The position numbers were made by a program, and so were the translations under genes. Below are positions 7,631-16,220 of a DNA stretch of 16,247 bases, one piece after another. Under the pieces are notes generated by a model. That model was given only the letters and a program-made list of their open reading frames with translations, was not told where the DNA came from and ran no database searches. Source of the stretch: an uncultured Ruminococcus sp. (lineage in GTDB: Bacteria; Bacillota; Clostridia; Oscillospirales; Acutalibacteraceae); assembly GCA_902802975.1 (NCBI GenBank), contig CADCOF010000195.1:1-16247 (forward strand), read 5' to 3'. The number at the start of each line of letters is the position of its first letter. Within the stretch, counting starts at the first letter, position 1.

Positions 7631-8668
7631 ATGGGTTCAACACAGGCTGCAAATGCCGTTTTAGCAAAAATGCGCGCAAAATATGGTAAAAGACTTTCCG
7701 CAAAAGATTATGAAAATCTTGTTTCCTGCAACAGTGTTTCGGAAGTTGTAACTTATCTTAAAAATAATACATATTACGACACAGTTCTCAGAACAGTAAA
7801 TGAGCGTGAGGTGCACAGAGGCAGACTGGAGCTTATACTAAAAGAAAAGCTGTTTGATGATTTTTATTCACTTTGCCGTTATGTTAAGGGTACGGGCGAA
7901 TATTTTGCGGACTATATTATAAGAAGAGATGAGATTGAGCAGATAATGCACTTTTTGATACTTCTTAAATCAAATAGCCCGGAGGACTATATATTTAAAA
8001 TGCCTCAGTATTTTGCGGAACATACAAATATAGATTTAAACGCATTGGCAAGAGCCAGAGATTACGACTCTTTTTTTGCCGTTTTGACAGGTACTCCGTA
8101 TGAGAAAAAGGTTGCGCCTTTCCGTCCCAAAAACGGTGAGGACGCAAAATTGGCAGAAATTGAAAATGCGCTTTATCATTATTGCTACGATGAGCTGTAC
8201 AAAGATATTGAAAAACACACAAGCGGAACGCAGCGAAAAGAGCTTATGTCTATGTTTGATTCGATCATGGATATAATTAATTTTGTTCGTGTTCTGCGTT
8301 TGAAAAAATACTACAAGGAATCTCCCGAAATAACAAGGCGGTTTTTGTTCCCTTACGGAACTTTTTCCCCAGCAGTTATCGAGAAGCTTACAACGGCTCA
8401 GAGCAGCGCGCAGGTATTTGATGCGGTAAAAGGCACGAAGCTGGGCAGAGCTATCGACAAGATGGAGTATGTATATGCAGGTCAGATCAAAGAGATCGGC
8501 ATATACAACGTAACGAAAAGGAATATTCATTTTTCAACAAATCCGATAGTGGGAATGCTTTCGTATGTATTTGTTATGGAACAAGAATACAGTAATATAG
8601 TAAGTATTATTGAGGCTGTTCGTTATGGGGTAGAGTCAGATAAAATCAAAACATTGGTTGTGCTGTAA
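7631..8668 (+). CDS. V/A-type ATPase subunit C (AC39/d-type)
   Basis: A 345-residue, mostly helical soluble protein of the AC39 family. In the V/A-ATPase it sits as a funnel on the membrane rotor ring and couples the central shaft (D and F) to the K ring. The length is typical. The N-terminus (NAVLAKMRAKYGKRLSAKDY) and the repeated three-helix organisation fit the family, and the C-terminal INFVRVLRLKKYY type segment (about residues 212-225) is the usual recognisable patch. ATG 7631 follows GAGGAGG (7618-7624). It starts 36 bases after the stalk gene. It is followed by an unusually large 153-base gap before subunit I, the loosest joint in the operon. The gene is noticeably more AT-rich than the A and B genes. 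Confidence 0.9.
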   Translation: MGSTQAANAVLAKMRAKYGKRLSAKDYENLVSCNSVSEVVTYLKNNTYYDTVLRTVNEREVHRGRLELILKEKLFDDFYSLCRYVKGTGEYFADYIIRRDEIEQIMHFLILLKSNSPEDYIFKMPQYFAEHTNIDLNALARARDYDSFFAVLTGTPYEKKVAPFRPKNGEDAKLAEIENALYHYCYDELYKDIEKHTSGTQRKELMSMFDSIMDIINFVRVLRLKKYYKESPEITRRFLFPYGTFSPAVIEKLTTAQSSAQVFDAVKGTKLGRAIDKMEYVYAGQIKEIGIYNVTKRNIHFSTNPIVGMLSYVFVMEQEYSNIVSIIEAVRYGVESDKIKTLVVL

Positions 8669-8717
8669 GAGCTGAAGTTAATACTTTGTGCTGTTCTCTA
8701 TCATGTTACTTACTATT

Positions 8718-8800
8718 GTAAACGGCATTGAATTGAGTTAAAAATTGCAAAATAACCACAACTCCACTCTCAACTCTCCATACCGGAAAGTGTCGTTTAC
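8718..8800. repeat. Intergenic repeat-like insertion inside the V-ATPase operon
   Basis: The 153-base gap between subunits C and I holds a block bounded by GTAAACG (8718-8724) and its reverse complement CGTTTAC (8794-8800). Inside are low-complexity direct and inverted words: AATTGAGTT, AACTCCACTC and CAACTCTCC. The decamer ACAACTCCAC (8758-8767) recurs at 72-81 upstream of the YitT gene, where the flanks AATT..GCAAAA and AAATAC also partly match. No open reading frame, promoter or T-tract terminator is evident. It looks like a copy of a short dispersed intergenic element. Confidence 0.45.
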
Positions 8801-8821
8801 TACAAGAAAGAGGTGTAATTA

Positions 8822-10753
8822 TTGGCAATATCAACAATTAAATGTCTCAGAGTTATCGGCGTCAGGGAAAAGCTTGCCGAGGCTGCCCGCGTGCTGGCTA
8901 TGTCGCAGTGCTTCCAGCCCGATGACCCGCTTGCATTTCATTCCGATATCAAAATGTTTGTTCCGGTGTCTGCGGTAGACCCGAACAGTGAACTTCTTGA
9001 CAGATTTACCGCAGCTGCGTCCTCATGTGACGTGGAGTTTTCCATTACCGATATTTCCGGAAAAGAATTTACAGATGAAACTATTCAGGAAGCTGCAGCG
9101 TGTGTTGATAAGCTGAATGAGTTTACCGATAAGCGAATAAAGCTTGAGGATCAAATATCACAATGTGAAAAAGAGATCGACCAGATCAAGCATTTCCTCG
9201 ATCTTGATCTCGAAATAGATAAGATCAACCAATGTCGTTACATTAAAGCTAATTTCGGAAGACTGCCGAAGGAAAGCTTTGAAAAAATGCAGGCATACAG
9301 CGATAATCCTTTCGTAATATTTTTCCCGACGTCTTCCGATGATGATTTCTATTGGGGACTCTACATATCGCCCATAGGGAACAGTGAAGATGTTGACAGA
9401 ATTTTTTCGGGTCTTTACTTTGAATCAAGCGGTGTGTTGGATTTCGATGGAAAGCCGGGAGATTATTATGAACAGAAAAGAAAACTCCTGCCTGAGTTAA
9501 AACAGAAACTCGAAAATTTAAAAGCCGAGCTTGAAAATTACAAAAAAGAGAATGCAGACAGGTTCAATTTTTATTACAGCTGGTTTACCGATCAGCAGAA
9601 GCAGTATGATATTGCCGCAAAAGCTGCGACTTACTCAAAAAGCTTCATCATAGTGGGCTGGGTTCCCGCGGAGGACGCGGACGAAGTAGTTGAAAAACTC
9701 GAAAAGATAGAATCTATCGAATGTTCGCTTACAGATGGCAAGAAGGAAATGAAGCATTCACCGCCCGTAAGACTTAAAAACAACTTCTTCACAAAGGCGT
9801 TTTCATACTTTACCGAGATGTACGGTTTGCCGAGTTATAACGAGTTTGACCCAACGGGGTTTATTGCTATAACGTATACTATCTTATTTGGGATAATGTT
9901 TGGCGATGTCGGTCACGGTATCGTGGTTGCACTTTTCGGCGCATTCATGAAAAAGAAGAAAAACCCGCTTGGTTCGATACTTATCCCATGCGGTATCTCA
10001 GGCGCAATATTCGGTGCGATATATGGTTCTGTGTTCGGATATGAGCATCTTCTCGACCCGGTATTTCATGCGCTGTTCGGGCTTGAAGAAAAACCTATTG
10101 AGGTCATGAAGCCTGCCACTACAAATATGATCATTTATATAGCTATAGGTATAGGTGTTTTTTTGGTCACATTAGCAATTCTTCTCAATATTATCATATC
10201 GTTCAAAACAAACGATAAAGAAGAGGCAATATTCGGAAACAACGGTGTTGCGGGCTTTGTGTTGTATGTATCTGTTGTTGCGGCACTGATATGCAGCGTT
10301 TTGTTGGGTGTATCTATCGCAAATCCGGTTTACATTTTGTGTTTGATAGTAATACCGGTACTTATGATATATTTGAAAGAGCCTTTGGGTAAACTTGCAA
10401 TGGGCAAAAAAGAGTGGCAGCCCGAGAGTTGGGGCGGTTACTGCATTCAAAGCTTTTTTGAGCTTTTCGAGTATGCGTTGAGCTATGTTACAAATACAAT
10501 GTCATTCTTGCGTGTGGGCGCATTTGTGCTTGTGCATGCAGGTATGATGGAAGTTGTATTTACGCTTGCCAATATGTCCAGCGGCTTCGGTTATGTCGCA
10601 ATTGTAATTGTAGGAAATATTTTTGTTATGGGTCTTGAAGCACTGCTTGTTTGTATTCAGGTGCTGCGTCTTGAATTTTATGAGATGTTCGGCAGATTCT
10701 ACAAAGGTAACGGCAGAGCATTCACACCGATCAAAGCATTGGCAGATCGATAG
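8822..10753 (+). CDS. V/A-type ATPase subunit I (membrane stator, a-type)
   Basis: A 643-residue protein, normal for bacterial subunit I. Residues 1 to about 330 are a soluble arm with coiled coils (for example around 105-135 and 220-255) that meets the peripheral stalks. The rest is the membrane domain with roughly eight helices forming the ion half-channels. FGDVGHG (360-366) is a family hallmark. R564 in SFLRVGA and R616 in QVLRLEF, with E606 ten residues before R616, align with the essential arginines and glutamate of yeast Vph1 (R735, R799 and E789). I accept a TTG start at 8822: AGGTG (8811-8815) is correctly spaced and the N-terminus is needed for the conserved first strand. It is followed 28 bases later by the K subunit gene. 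Confidence 0.96.
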   Translation: MAISTIKCLRVIGVREKLAEAARVLAMSQCFQPDDPLAFHSDIKMFVPVSAVDPNSELLDRFTAAASSCDVEFSITDISGKEFTDETIQEAAACVDKLNEFTDKRIKLEDQISQCEKEIDQIKHFLDLDLEIDKINQCRYIKANFGRLPKESFEKMQAYSDNPFVIFFPTSSDDDFYWGLYISPIGNSEDVDRIFSGLYFESSGVLDFDGKPGDYYEQKRKLLPELKQKLENLKAELENYKKENADRFNFYYSWFTDQQKQYDIAAKAATYSKSFIIVGWVPAEDADEVVEKLEKIESIECSLTDGKKEMKHSPPVRLKNNFFTKAFSYFTEMYGLPSYNEFDPTGFIAITYTILFGIMFGDVGHGIVVALFGAFMKKKKNPLGSILIPCGISGAIFGAIYGSVFGYEHLLDPVFHALFGLEEKPIEVMKPATTNMIIYIAIGIGVFLVTLAILLNIIISFKTNDKEEAIFGNNGVAGFVLYVSVVAALICSVLLGVSIANPVYILCLIVIPVLMIYLKEPLGKLAMGKKEWQPESWGGYCIQSFFELFEYALSYVTNTMSFLRVGAFVLVHAGMMEVVFTLANMSSGFGYVAIVIVGNIFVMGLEALLVCIQVLRLEFYEMFGRFYKGNGRAFTPIKALADR

Positions 10754-10781
10754 TAATCAGATTTTTAGGAGGATATTTATT

Positions 10782-11213
10782 ATGGATTACTTGTTTTTGG
10801 CTATTCCGGTTGTTTTTGGCATCACATCAGTTTTGCTCGCAAATCGAGCTGTCAGCAAGGGCTGCAAGAGAAAGAAAGCTTTGTATATGCAGATCGCATC
10901 GTTCTGCGTTGTTTTCCTCATTTGTTTCCTTTGTCCAATGATCGCAAGTGCAGACGAAGCCACTGAGGCTGCCGCTGCCGCTCAGACTGCCGCAAGCTCC
11001 ATGGGCATGGGCTTGATCGGCGCAGGTATTGCCACAGGCCTTTCATGTATTGGCGGCGGTATTGCCGTAGGCTATGCTGCTCCTGCCGCTATCGGCGCAA
11101 CAAGCGAGGATTCTGCAAACTTCGGTAAGTCGCTTATCTTCGTTGCGCTCGGCGAGGGCGTTGCGCTTTACGGAATGCTCGTGTCAATTCTCATTCTTTC
11201 CAAGCTCGGCTAA
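10782..11213 (+). CDS. V/A-type ATPase subunit K (rotor ring proteolipid)
   Basis: A 143-residue proteolipid. The C-terminal hairpin (about 76-104 and 115-139) is the ion-carrying unit: a glycine-rich first helix (GLSCIGGGIAVGYAAP) and a second helix with the carboxylate E125 in GEGVALYG. Residues 3-21 and 34-55 form two further hydrophobic segments without glycine motifs, followed by an alanine/acid-rich linker (ASADEATEAAAAAQ). The layout is therefore an extra N-terminal hairpin plus one functional c-type hairpin, not the duplicated 16-kDa form. Residue V96 stands where the sodium ligand glutamine is found in Ilyobacter c, while Y130 is retained at E+5. ATG 10782 is preceded by TTTAGGAGG (10765-10773), the strongest ribosome binding site of the operon, as expected for a multicopy subunit. 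An in-frame upstream extension to 10623 overlaps subunit I and is not real. Confidence 0.94.
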   Translation: MDYLFLAIPVVFGITSVLLANRAVSKGCKRKKALYMQIASFCVVFLICFLCPMIASADEATEAAAAAQTAASSMGMGLIGAGIATGLSCIGGGIAVGYAAPAAIGATSEDSANFGKSLIFVALGEGVALYGMLVSILILSKLG

Positions 11214-11228
11214 AAGGGTAGTGAGGTA

Positions 11229-11540
11229 ATGAAATTCTATTTGCTCAGCGATAATGTGGATACGTTGATGGGAATGCGTCTGGCAGGTATCGACGGAATT
11301 GTAATACATACGGAAAAAGAGGTGCGTACTCATCTTGACGAGGCGATGAAGCGCAGTGATGTTGCCGTTGTGCTTATGACGCACACATTGATGGAGCTAT
11401 GTCCGGAACATGTGATGAACTATAAGCTGAATGTTCGCAGACCGCTGATAGTTGAAATACCCGATCGCCACGGCAACGGTGCTACAGGCGAAACGATAAC
11501 CAAGTACGTGCGCGACGCTATCGGAGTGAAGATGGAGTGA
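11229..11540 (+). CDS. V/A-type ATPase subunit F (central shaft)
   Basis: A 103-residue soluble alpha/beta protein that binds subunit D in the central rotor shaft; called NtpG in Enterococcus. The opening YLLSDNVDTLMGMRLAGIDG contains the family pattern (S-D, G-x-R-L-A-G-I), and LIVEIPDRHG (about 73-82) is the conserved C-terminal strand and loop. ATG 11229 lies 15 bases after the K stop; AAAGGG (11214-11219) overlaps that stop and is a better spaced ribosome binding site than GAGG (11223-11226), which is only two bases from the start codon. The order K-F-E is common in clostridial operons. Confidence 0.95.
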   Translation: MKFYLLSDNVDTLMGMRLAGIDGIVIHTEKEVRTHLDEAMKRSDVAVVLMTHTLMELCPEHVMNYKLNVRRPLIVEIPDRHGNGATGETITKYVRDAIGVKME

Positions 11541-11551
11541 GGTGAGCATTG

Positions 11552-12145
11552 ATGATAGACGCCAACAGTAAAGCAAATCGGTTTTTGGAGGCTATTGAAA
11601 AATATGCCGAACAGCAGCGAACCGAAATGAGAGAAGAGATCGAAGCTTTCCGAAAGGAACAGCTCGAAGAGGCAAACAACGAAGGCACAAACGCGGCATT
11701 TGTTTTTATACAGGAGCAGAAGGCCGAATTCAAGGCGGCTCTTGCGAAGGAAACTGCGCTTAAGGAAACGCAAAAGAAGAGAGAGCTGTTTGCAAAGCGC
11801 AGCAAAATGGCGAACGAGGTATTTGACGAGGCGGCAAGCAGGCTGAAAAAGTTTACAAAAACCGAAAAATACAAAGAATACATGGCAACGTCCGCCAGAC
11901 TTATCAGCGGTAAGCTGGACGGGAAAAGCTGCGTGATCAGCATAGCTCCGAAGGACTCTGGTTTTGAGCAGCTTATCAAGTCAATAATGCCAAACTGCGT
12001 TGTGAAGCCTGACGAAAGCATTCTCATCGGCGGAATAAGCTGTCTGTGTGAGGAGCTTTCGATCGTTATCGACGATACACTCGATACAAAGCTTGAGGAC
12101 AGGAAACAGAGATTTATCGAGACCTCGGGACTTATGGTGGAGTAA
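11552..12145 (+). CDS. V/A-type ATPase subunit E (peripheral stalk)
   Basis: A 197-residue protein: residues 1-110 are a long charged coiled coil (EKYAEQQRTEMREEIEAF type heptads), and about 110-197 are the globular head that attaches to subunit B, including ESILIGGISCLCEE, a recognisable form of the conserved D-x-x-x-GG loop. Together with the small coil subunit encoded at 7274 it should form the stators. ATG 11552 is immediately preceded by an in-frame TTG (11549); GAGGTG (11539-11544) is better spaced for the ATG. It starts 11 bases after the F stop, and the next gene follows after seven bases. Confidence 0.93.
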   Translation: MIDANSKANRFLEAIEKYAEQQRTEMREEIEAFRKEQLEEANNEGTNAAFVFIQEQKAEFKAALAKETALKETQKKRELFAKRSKMANEVFDEAASRLKKFTKTEKYKEYMATSARLISGKLDGKSCVISIAPKDSGFEQLIKSIMPNCVVKPDESILIGGISCLCEELSIVIDDTLDTKLEDRKQRFIETSGLMVE

Positions 12146-12152
12146 TATTGAT

Positions 12153-13937
12153 ATGATGAAACAATTAGATAAAAATGATGTTATTTTCGGCATAAACGGA
12201 CCTGTTGTCACCGTAAAGAACAGCCGCAGTTTTTCCATGATGGAAATGGTATACGTGGGAGAAAAGCAGCTTGTGGGCGAGGTCATTCGTTTGTCCGGAA
12301 ACGAAACAACGATACAGGTTTACGAAGAAACAACAGGATTAAAGCCCGGCGATGTCGTTGTTGGCACGGGCGCGCCTATGAACGTCACTCTCGGTCCCGG
12401 TATAATGGACAATATTTTTGACGGTATCGAGCGTCCGCTTGCGGCTATCGAAGAAAAAAGCGGCAGCGTGTTTATTTCGAGAGGCGTATCTGTTCCGTCT
12501 CTCGACGAGAATAAAAAATGGGATGTTCATATCACTGTGAAAAAGGGCGATAAGTTAAACGGCGGCGATATTTACGCCACTTTGCCCGAAACGAGAATTA
12601 TCGAGCATCGCTGCCTTGTTCCCCCGGCTGTTTCCGGTGAGGTTGTCAAGACAGTAAAGGACGGAAAGTACACGATCAATGACGCTGTTGTCGTTCTTCG
12701 CGATAAAAACGGCAAGGAACACCCGCTTACACTTTGTCAGAAGTGGCCGATAAAAACTCCCCGCCCTGTAAAGCAGAAAATGCCTGCCGATATACCGCTT
12801 ATCACAGGTCAGCGTGTAATAGATACGCTTTTGCCTATTTCGAAGGGCGGTACGGCTGCTATTCCAGGAGGCTTCGGCGCAGGAAAGACAATGACGCAGC
12901 ACCAGCTCGCAAAGTGGTGTGACGCGGATATTATCGTATATATCGGCTGCGGTGAGCGTGGAAACGAGATGAGCCAGGTTCTTCAGGAGTTTAAGGAGCT
13001 TGTAGACCCGAAGTCCGGCAGACCAATGACGGACAGAACGGTGCTTATCGCAAATACGTCAAACATGCCCGTTGCGGCTAGAGAAGCGTCTATATACACA
13101 GGTATCACGCTTGCGGAATATTATCGCGATATGGGTTATCACTGTGCAATCATGGCGGATTCAACGTCACGTTGGGCTGAGGCTTTGCGTGAGATATCGG
13201 GTCGTCTTGAAGAAATGCCCGCGGAGGAAGGATTCCCGGCGTATTTGCCGTCAAGGCTTTCAGATTTCTATGAGCGTGCAGGAAGAGTAAAGACACTGGG
13301 CGGCAGCGATGGTTCCGTTACTGTTATAGGAGCCGTATCTCCGCAGGGCGCAGATTTTTCCGAACCTGTAACGCAGAATACAAAGAGATTTACACGCTGC
13401 TTCTGGGCGTTGGATAAGGCACTTGCTTATGCCCGCCACTATCCGGCTATTAACTGGATGACAAGCTACAGCGAGTATTTTACAGACCTCGATCCGTGGT
13501 TTGAACGTGAACTTGGTCGTGAGTTTATTGAGTACCGCAGCAAGCTTTCCGCGATACTTCAGGAAGAAAACAGCCTTATGGAGATTGTAAAGCTTATCGG
13601 TTCGGACGTTCTTCCCGATGACCAGAAGCTTATAATCGAAACGGCGCGTGTTATTCGAGTCGGTTTCCTGCAGCAGAATGCGTTCCATAAGGAAGACACG
13701 TTTGTTCCGCTTGAAAAGCAGAAGCTCATGATGAAGACGATAATACATCTCTATGAAGTATCAAAGGGATTAATTCAGAGAGGTATTCCGCTTTCGAGAA
13801 TAATTTCGCTGGGGCTTTTTGATAAGCTCACTAAAATGAAATATGATATACCAAACAGCAGACTCGATATGTTCTCCGATTATGAGAAAGAAATTGATGA
13901 CGCTCTGAACTCCACGCTTACGGCTGAGTTTAATTGA
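12153..13937 (+). CDS. V/A-type ATPase catalytic subunit A
   Basis: A 594-residue catalytic subunit, typical length. It carries the N-terminal beta-barrel (GPVVTV near residue 16), the non-homologous bulge domain that distinguishes A from F-type beta, and the nucleotide site: Walker A GGFGAGKT with K245 and T246, CGERGNEM shortly downstream, SNMPVAARE, and [32 protein letters not shown] catalytic loops. It hydrolyses or makes ATP at the A/B interfaces. The P-loop variant G-A-G replaces the more usual G-C-G, which is within family range. Two adjacent ATG codons (12153 and 12156) are possible starts; GGAG (12139-12142) favours the first. A longer in-frame reading to 12048 overlaps subunit E and is rejected. 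Subunit B follows after 21 bases. Confidence 0.98.
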   Translation: MMKQLDKNDVIFGINGPVVTVKNSRSFSMMEMVYVGEKQLVGEVIRLSGNETTIQVYEETTGLKPGDVVVGTGAPMNVTLGPGIMDNIFDGIERPLAAIEEKSGSVFISRGVSVPSLDENKKWDVHITVKKGDKLNGGDIYATLPETRIIEHRCLVPPAVSGEVVKTVKDGKYTINDAVVVLRDKNGKEHPLTLCQKWPIKTPRPVKQKMPADIPLITGQRVIDTLLPISKGGTAAIPGGFGAGKTMTQHQLAKWCDADIIVYIGCGERGNEMSQVLQEFKELVDPKSGRPMTDRTVLIANTSNMPVAAREASIYTGITLAEYYRDMGYHCAIMADSTSRWAEALREISGRLEEMPAEEGFPAYLPSRLSDFYERAGRVKTLGGSDGSVTVIGAVSPQGADFSEPVTQNTKRFTRCFWALDKALAYARHYPAINWMTSYSEYFTDLDPWFERELGREFIEYRSKLSAILQEENSLMEIVKLIGSDVLPDDQKLIIETARVIRVGFLQQNAFHKEDTFVPLEKQKLMMKTIIHLYEVSKGLIQRGIPLSRIISLGLFDKLTKMKYDIPNSRLDMFSDYEKEIDDALNSTLTAEFN

Positions 13938-13958
13938 TTCGGAAAGGAATGAAACGGA

Positions 13959-15338
13959 ATGGTTTTAGATTACATAGGTGTAAAAGAAATAAACGGTTCT
14001 CTTATCGTTCTTGACGGAGTGAAGGGTGCATTCAATGAGGAGATCGTCGATATCCGACTCGAAAATGGCACGATGCGCAGAGGCAGAATTGTTCAGATGG
14101 ACGGCGAACGTATTGTTGTTCAGGTGTTTGAGAGTACAAAAAGCATTTCGCTTGTGAACACAAAGACAAGACTTACCGGAAGACCTATGGAGATTCCGCT
14201 TTCTAAGGAGATTATTGGCAGAATCCTCGGCGGTTCGGGTAAGCCTATTGACGGACTCGGCGATATTTATCCCGAAAAGATGGGAAATATCAACGGTACA
14301 CCGCTGAATCCTGTATCGAGAGTGTACCCGAAGAACTACATCAACACCGGTATTTCAACTATCGATACGCTGATCACTCTTATCAGAGGTCAGAAGCTGC
14401 CGATTTTCTCCGGCTCCGGTATGAAGCATAACGAGCTTGCAGTTCAGATAGTGCGTCAGGCAAAAATCGCAGATGACGACGGAAAGGGTTTCTGCGTTGT
14501 CTTTGCGGCTATGGGCGTTAAAAATGACGTTGCAGATTATTTCAAGCGCAGCTTTGAAGAATTCGGCGTTATGAACCGCGTTGTCATGCTGCTTAATCTT
14601 GCGAACGACCCGATCATTGAGCGTATACTCACGCCAAAATGCGCGCTTACCGTTGCGGAATATCTTGCGTTTGAACACGATATGCAGGTTCTTGTAATTA
14701 TGACCGATATGACGTCGTATGCCGAGGCACTTCGTGAATTCAGCTCGTCAAAGGGCGAGATACCCGGCAGAAAAGGTTTCCCGGGCTATTTGTATTCCGA
14801 TCTTGCGTCATTGTATGAGCGCGCCGGAATGGTCAAGGGCAGCAAGGGCAGCGTGACGCAGATACCTATTCTCACTATGCCGAACGACGATATTACTCAC
14901 CCCGTGCCCGACTTGACGGGCTACATCACCGAAGGGCAGATCGTATTGAGCCGTTCGCTGCAGGGGCAGGGAATATATCCTCCTGTCGATGTTTTGCCGT
15001 CGCTTTCGCGTTTGATGAAGGACGGTATAGGCGAGGGCTATACAAGAGCGGAGCACCAGGATCTTGCAAACCAGCTCTTCTCTTCGTATGCTAAGGTTAT
15101 CGACGCCAGATCGCTTGCAAGTGTAATCGGCGCGGAGGAGTTGTCTCCCATAGACAAAAAATATCTCGAATTTGGCGATGCTTTCGAAAAACGTTTTGTT
15201 AATCAGGGCTTTACAGAGAACCGCACTATCGAGCAGAGTCTTGATCTTGGCTGGGAGCTTTTGGGCATACTTCCCAAGAGTGAGCTTGACCGTGTTGACG
15301 ACGCGATACTTGATAAGTTTTATAAGCCTGTGAGGTGA
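13959..15338 (+). CDS. V/A-type ATPase subunit B (non-catalytic regulatory)
   Basis: A 459-residue homologue of subunit A without a P-loop: the corresponding segment reads [14 protein letters not shown], the usual B form. It alternates with A in the hexameric head. R351 in [13 protein letters not shown] is at the position of the arginine finger that completes the catalytic site (R350 in Enterococcus NtpB). The C-terminal [21 protein letters not shown] stretch is highly conserved. ATG 13959 follows AAGGA (13944-13948). Its stop is only four bases before the D start, and its last codons contain the D ribosome binding site, so translation is probably coupled. Confidence 0.98.
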   Translation: MVLDYIGVKEINGSLIVLDGVKGAFNEEIVDIRLENGTMRRGRIVQMDGERIVVQVFESTKSISLVNTKTRLTGRPMEIPLSKEIIGRILGGSGKPIDGLGDIYPEKMGNINGTPLNPVSRVYPKNYINTGISTIDTLITLIRGQKLPIFSGSGMKHNELAVQIVRQAKIADDDGKGFCVVFAAMGVKNDVADYFKRSFEEFGVMNRVVMLLNLANDPIIERILTPKCALTVAEYLAFEHDMQVLVIMTDMTSYAEALREFSSSKGEIPGRKGFPGYLYSDLASLYERAGMVKGSKGSVTQIPILTMPNDDITHPVPDLTGYITEGQIVLSRSLQGQGIYPPVDVLPSLSRLMKDGIGEGYTRAEHQDLANQLFSSYAKVIDARSLASVIGAEELSPIDKKYLEFGDAFEKRFVNQGFTENRTIEQSLDLGWELLGILPKSELDRVDDAILDKFYKPVR

Positions 15339-15342
15339 TATC

Positions 15343-15975
15343 GTGGCTGTTAATGCAGTACCTACAAAAGGCAACCTTATTAATTCAAAAAAATCGCTGG
15401 AGCTTTCCAAACTTGGTTACGAGCTTCTTGACAAAAAGAGGAATATACTTATCAGGGAGCTTATGTCGCTTGTAGACAAAGCACGCAGTGTTCAGGGAAA
15501 AATAGACAAGGCGTACAAGGACGCATACAGCGCGCTTGAAACGGCTAATATCACGGTGGGTTTTTGCGCTGAGATCGCGCGTTCGGTTCCGGAAGAGGAT
15601 TCGCTCACGCTGTCATACCGCAGCGTTATGGGCGTGGAAATACCGATTGTAGCGATCAAAGAAAAAAACGGACTTGACCTTGATTACGGGCTGTACACTA
15701 CGAATTCGGTGCTTGATCTTGCGCGGCAGCGATTTGAAGAGGTAAAATATCTCACATCGCAGCTGGCTGAGATAGAAAACAGTGTGTACCGTCTTGCAAC
15801 GGCTATCAGTACAACGCAGCGGCGTGCTAATGCACTGAAGAATATAATGATACCTCGATTTGAGGAAACTGTAAAGTATATAACCGACGCGCTTGATGAA
15901 AAGGACAGAGAGGAGTTCTCGCGTCTGAAAGTTATCAAGCGGCAGAAGGAAGATCAGAAGAAAGAATCAGAATAA
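15343..15975 (+). CDS. V/A-type ATPase subunit D (central rotor shaft)
   Basis: A 210-residue protein whose N- and C-terminal helices should form the long antiparallel coiled coil of the rotor shaft inside the A3B3 head, with a short central hairpin that binds F. The opening VPTKGNLINSKKSLELSKLG is the family hallmark, and RRANALKNIMIPRFEETVKYI near the C-terminus is equally typical. The start is GTG 15343 with GAGGTGA (15332-15338) upstream, overlapping the B stop. It is the last gene of the operon; an intrinsic terminator begins within its stop codon. Confidence 0.97.
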   Translation: MAVNAVPTKGNLINSKKSLELSKLGYELLDKKRNILIRELMSLVDKARSVQGKIDKAYKDAYSALETANITVGFCAEIARSVPEEDSLTLSYRSVMGVEIPIVAIKEKNGLDLDYGLYTTNSVLDLARQRFEEVKYLTSQLAEIENSVYRLATAISTTQRRANALKNIMIPRFEETVKYITDALDEKDREEFSRLKVIKRQKEDQKKESE

Positions 15976-16014
15976 AAGCACCGCATTCACAAGTTACCTT
16001 GTGCCTGCTTTTTT
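15974..16014 (+). terminator. Intrinsic terminator of the V-ATPase operon
   Basis: AAAAGCA (15974-15980) pairs with TGCTTTT (16006-16012), and inside it CACAAG (15988-15993) pairs with CTTGTG (15998-16003) around TTAC, followed by a six-T run (16009-16014). The internal loop CCGCATT is asymmetric, so the stem is interrupted. It starts at the stop codon of subunit D. Confidence 0.75.
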
Positions 16015-16033
16015 GTGGGGCTGCTCGTCCCAC
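16015..16033. other. Small hairpin after the operon terminator
   Basis: GTGGG (16015-16019) and CCCAC (16029-16033) form a five-base-pair stem with a nine-base loop, directly after the first terminator and before the long inverted repeat. No T-tract follows, so it is unlikely to terminate transcription alone. Confidence 0.3.
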
Positions 16034-16040
16034 ACCCTCG

Positions 16041-16076
16041 GCAGCTTTTTTGAAAAAAAGCTGCGCAAAAAACTTT
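16041..16076 (-). repeat. Intergenic inverted-repeat element, copy 1
   Basis: GCAGCTTTTTT (16041-16051) and AAAAAAGCTGC (16054-16064) form an 11-base-pair near-perfect palindrome. Read on the minus strand, the element starts with AAAGTTTTTTGCGCAGC and ends in the palindrome, the same plan as the partial plus-strand copy at 16221-16247. Confidence 0.5.
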
Positions 16077-16109
16077 TTATTAATATTTTTTAACTCATTC
16101 AAAAACTGT

Positions 16110-16154
16110 GCACCGCATTATCGATCAATAAAATCGATAATGCGGTGCTTTTTT
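16110..16154 (+). terminator. Second, strong intrinsic terminator
   Basis: A perfect 16-base-pair stem (16110-16125 with 16133-16148), seven-base loop CAATAAA and then six T residues (16149-16154). It is stronger on paper than the first terminator. Its 5' arm begins GCACCGCATT, identical to 15978-15987 in the first terminator. It may act as a back-up for the ATPase operon. Confidence 0.85.
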
Positions 16155-16220
16155 ATTTGCTACTATAAATGAGCAAAAAAGTAAAAATGCACAAAACTGA
16201 AGTTTGATAGAGCATAGCAT

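Noticed and set aside
10623..10781. N-terminal extension of subunit K
   Set aside because: It overlaps the conserved C-terminus of subunit I, and a strong AGGAGG sits directly before the internal ATG at 10782.
12048..12152. N-terminal extension of subunit A
   Set aside because: The 35 extra residues overlap subunit E in another frame and show no similarity to the family; the ribosome binding site and the conserved N-terminus point to 12153.
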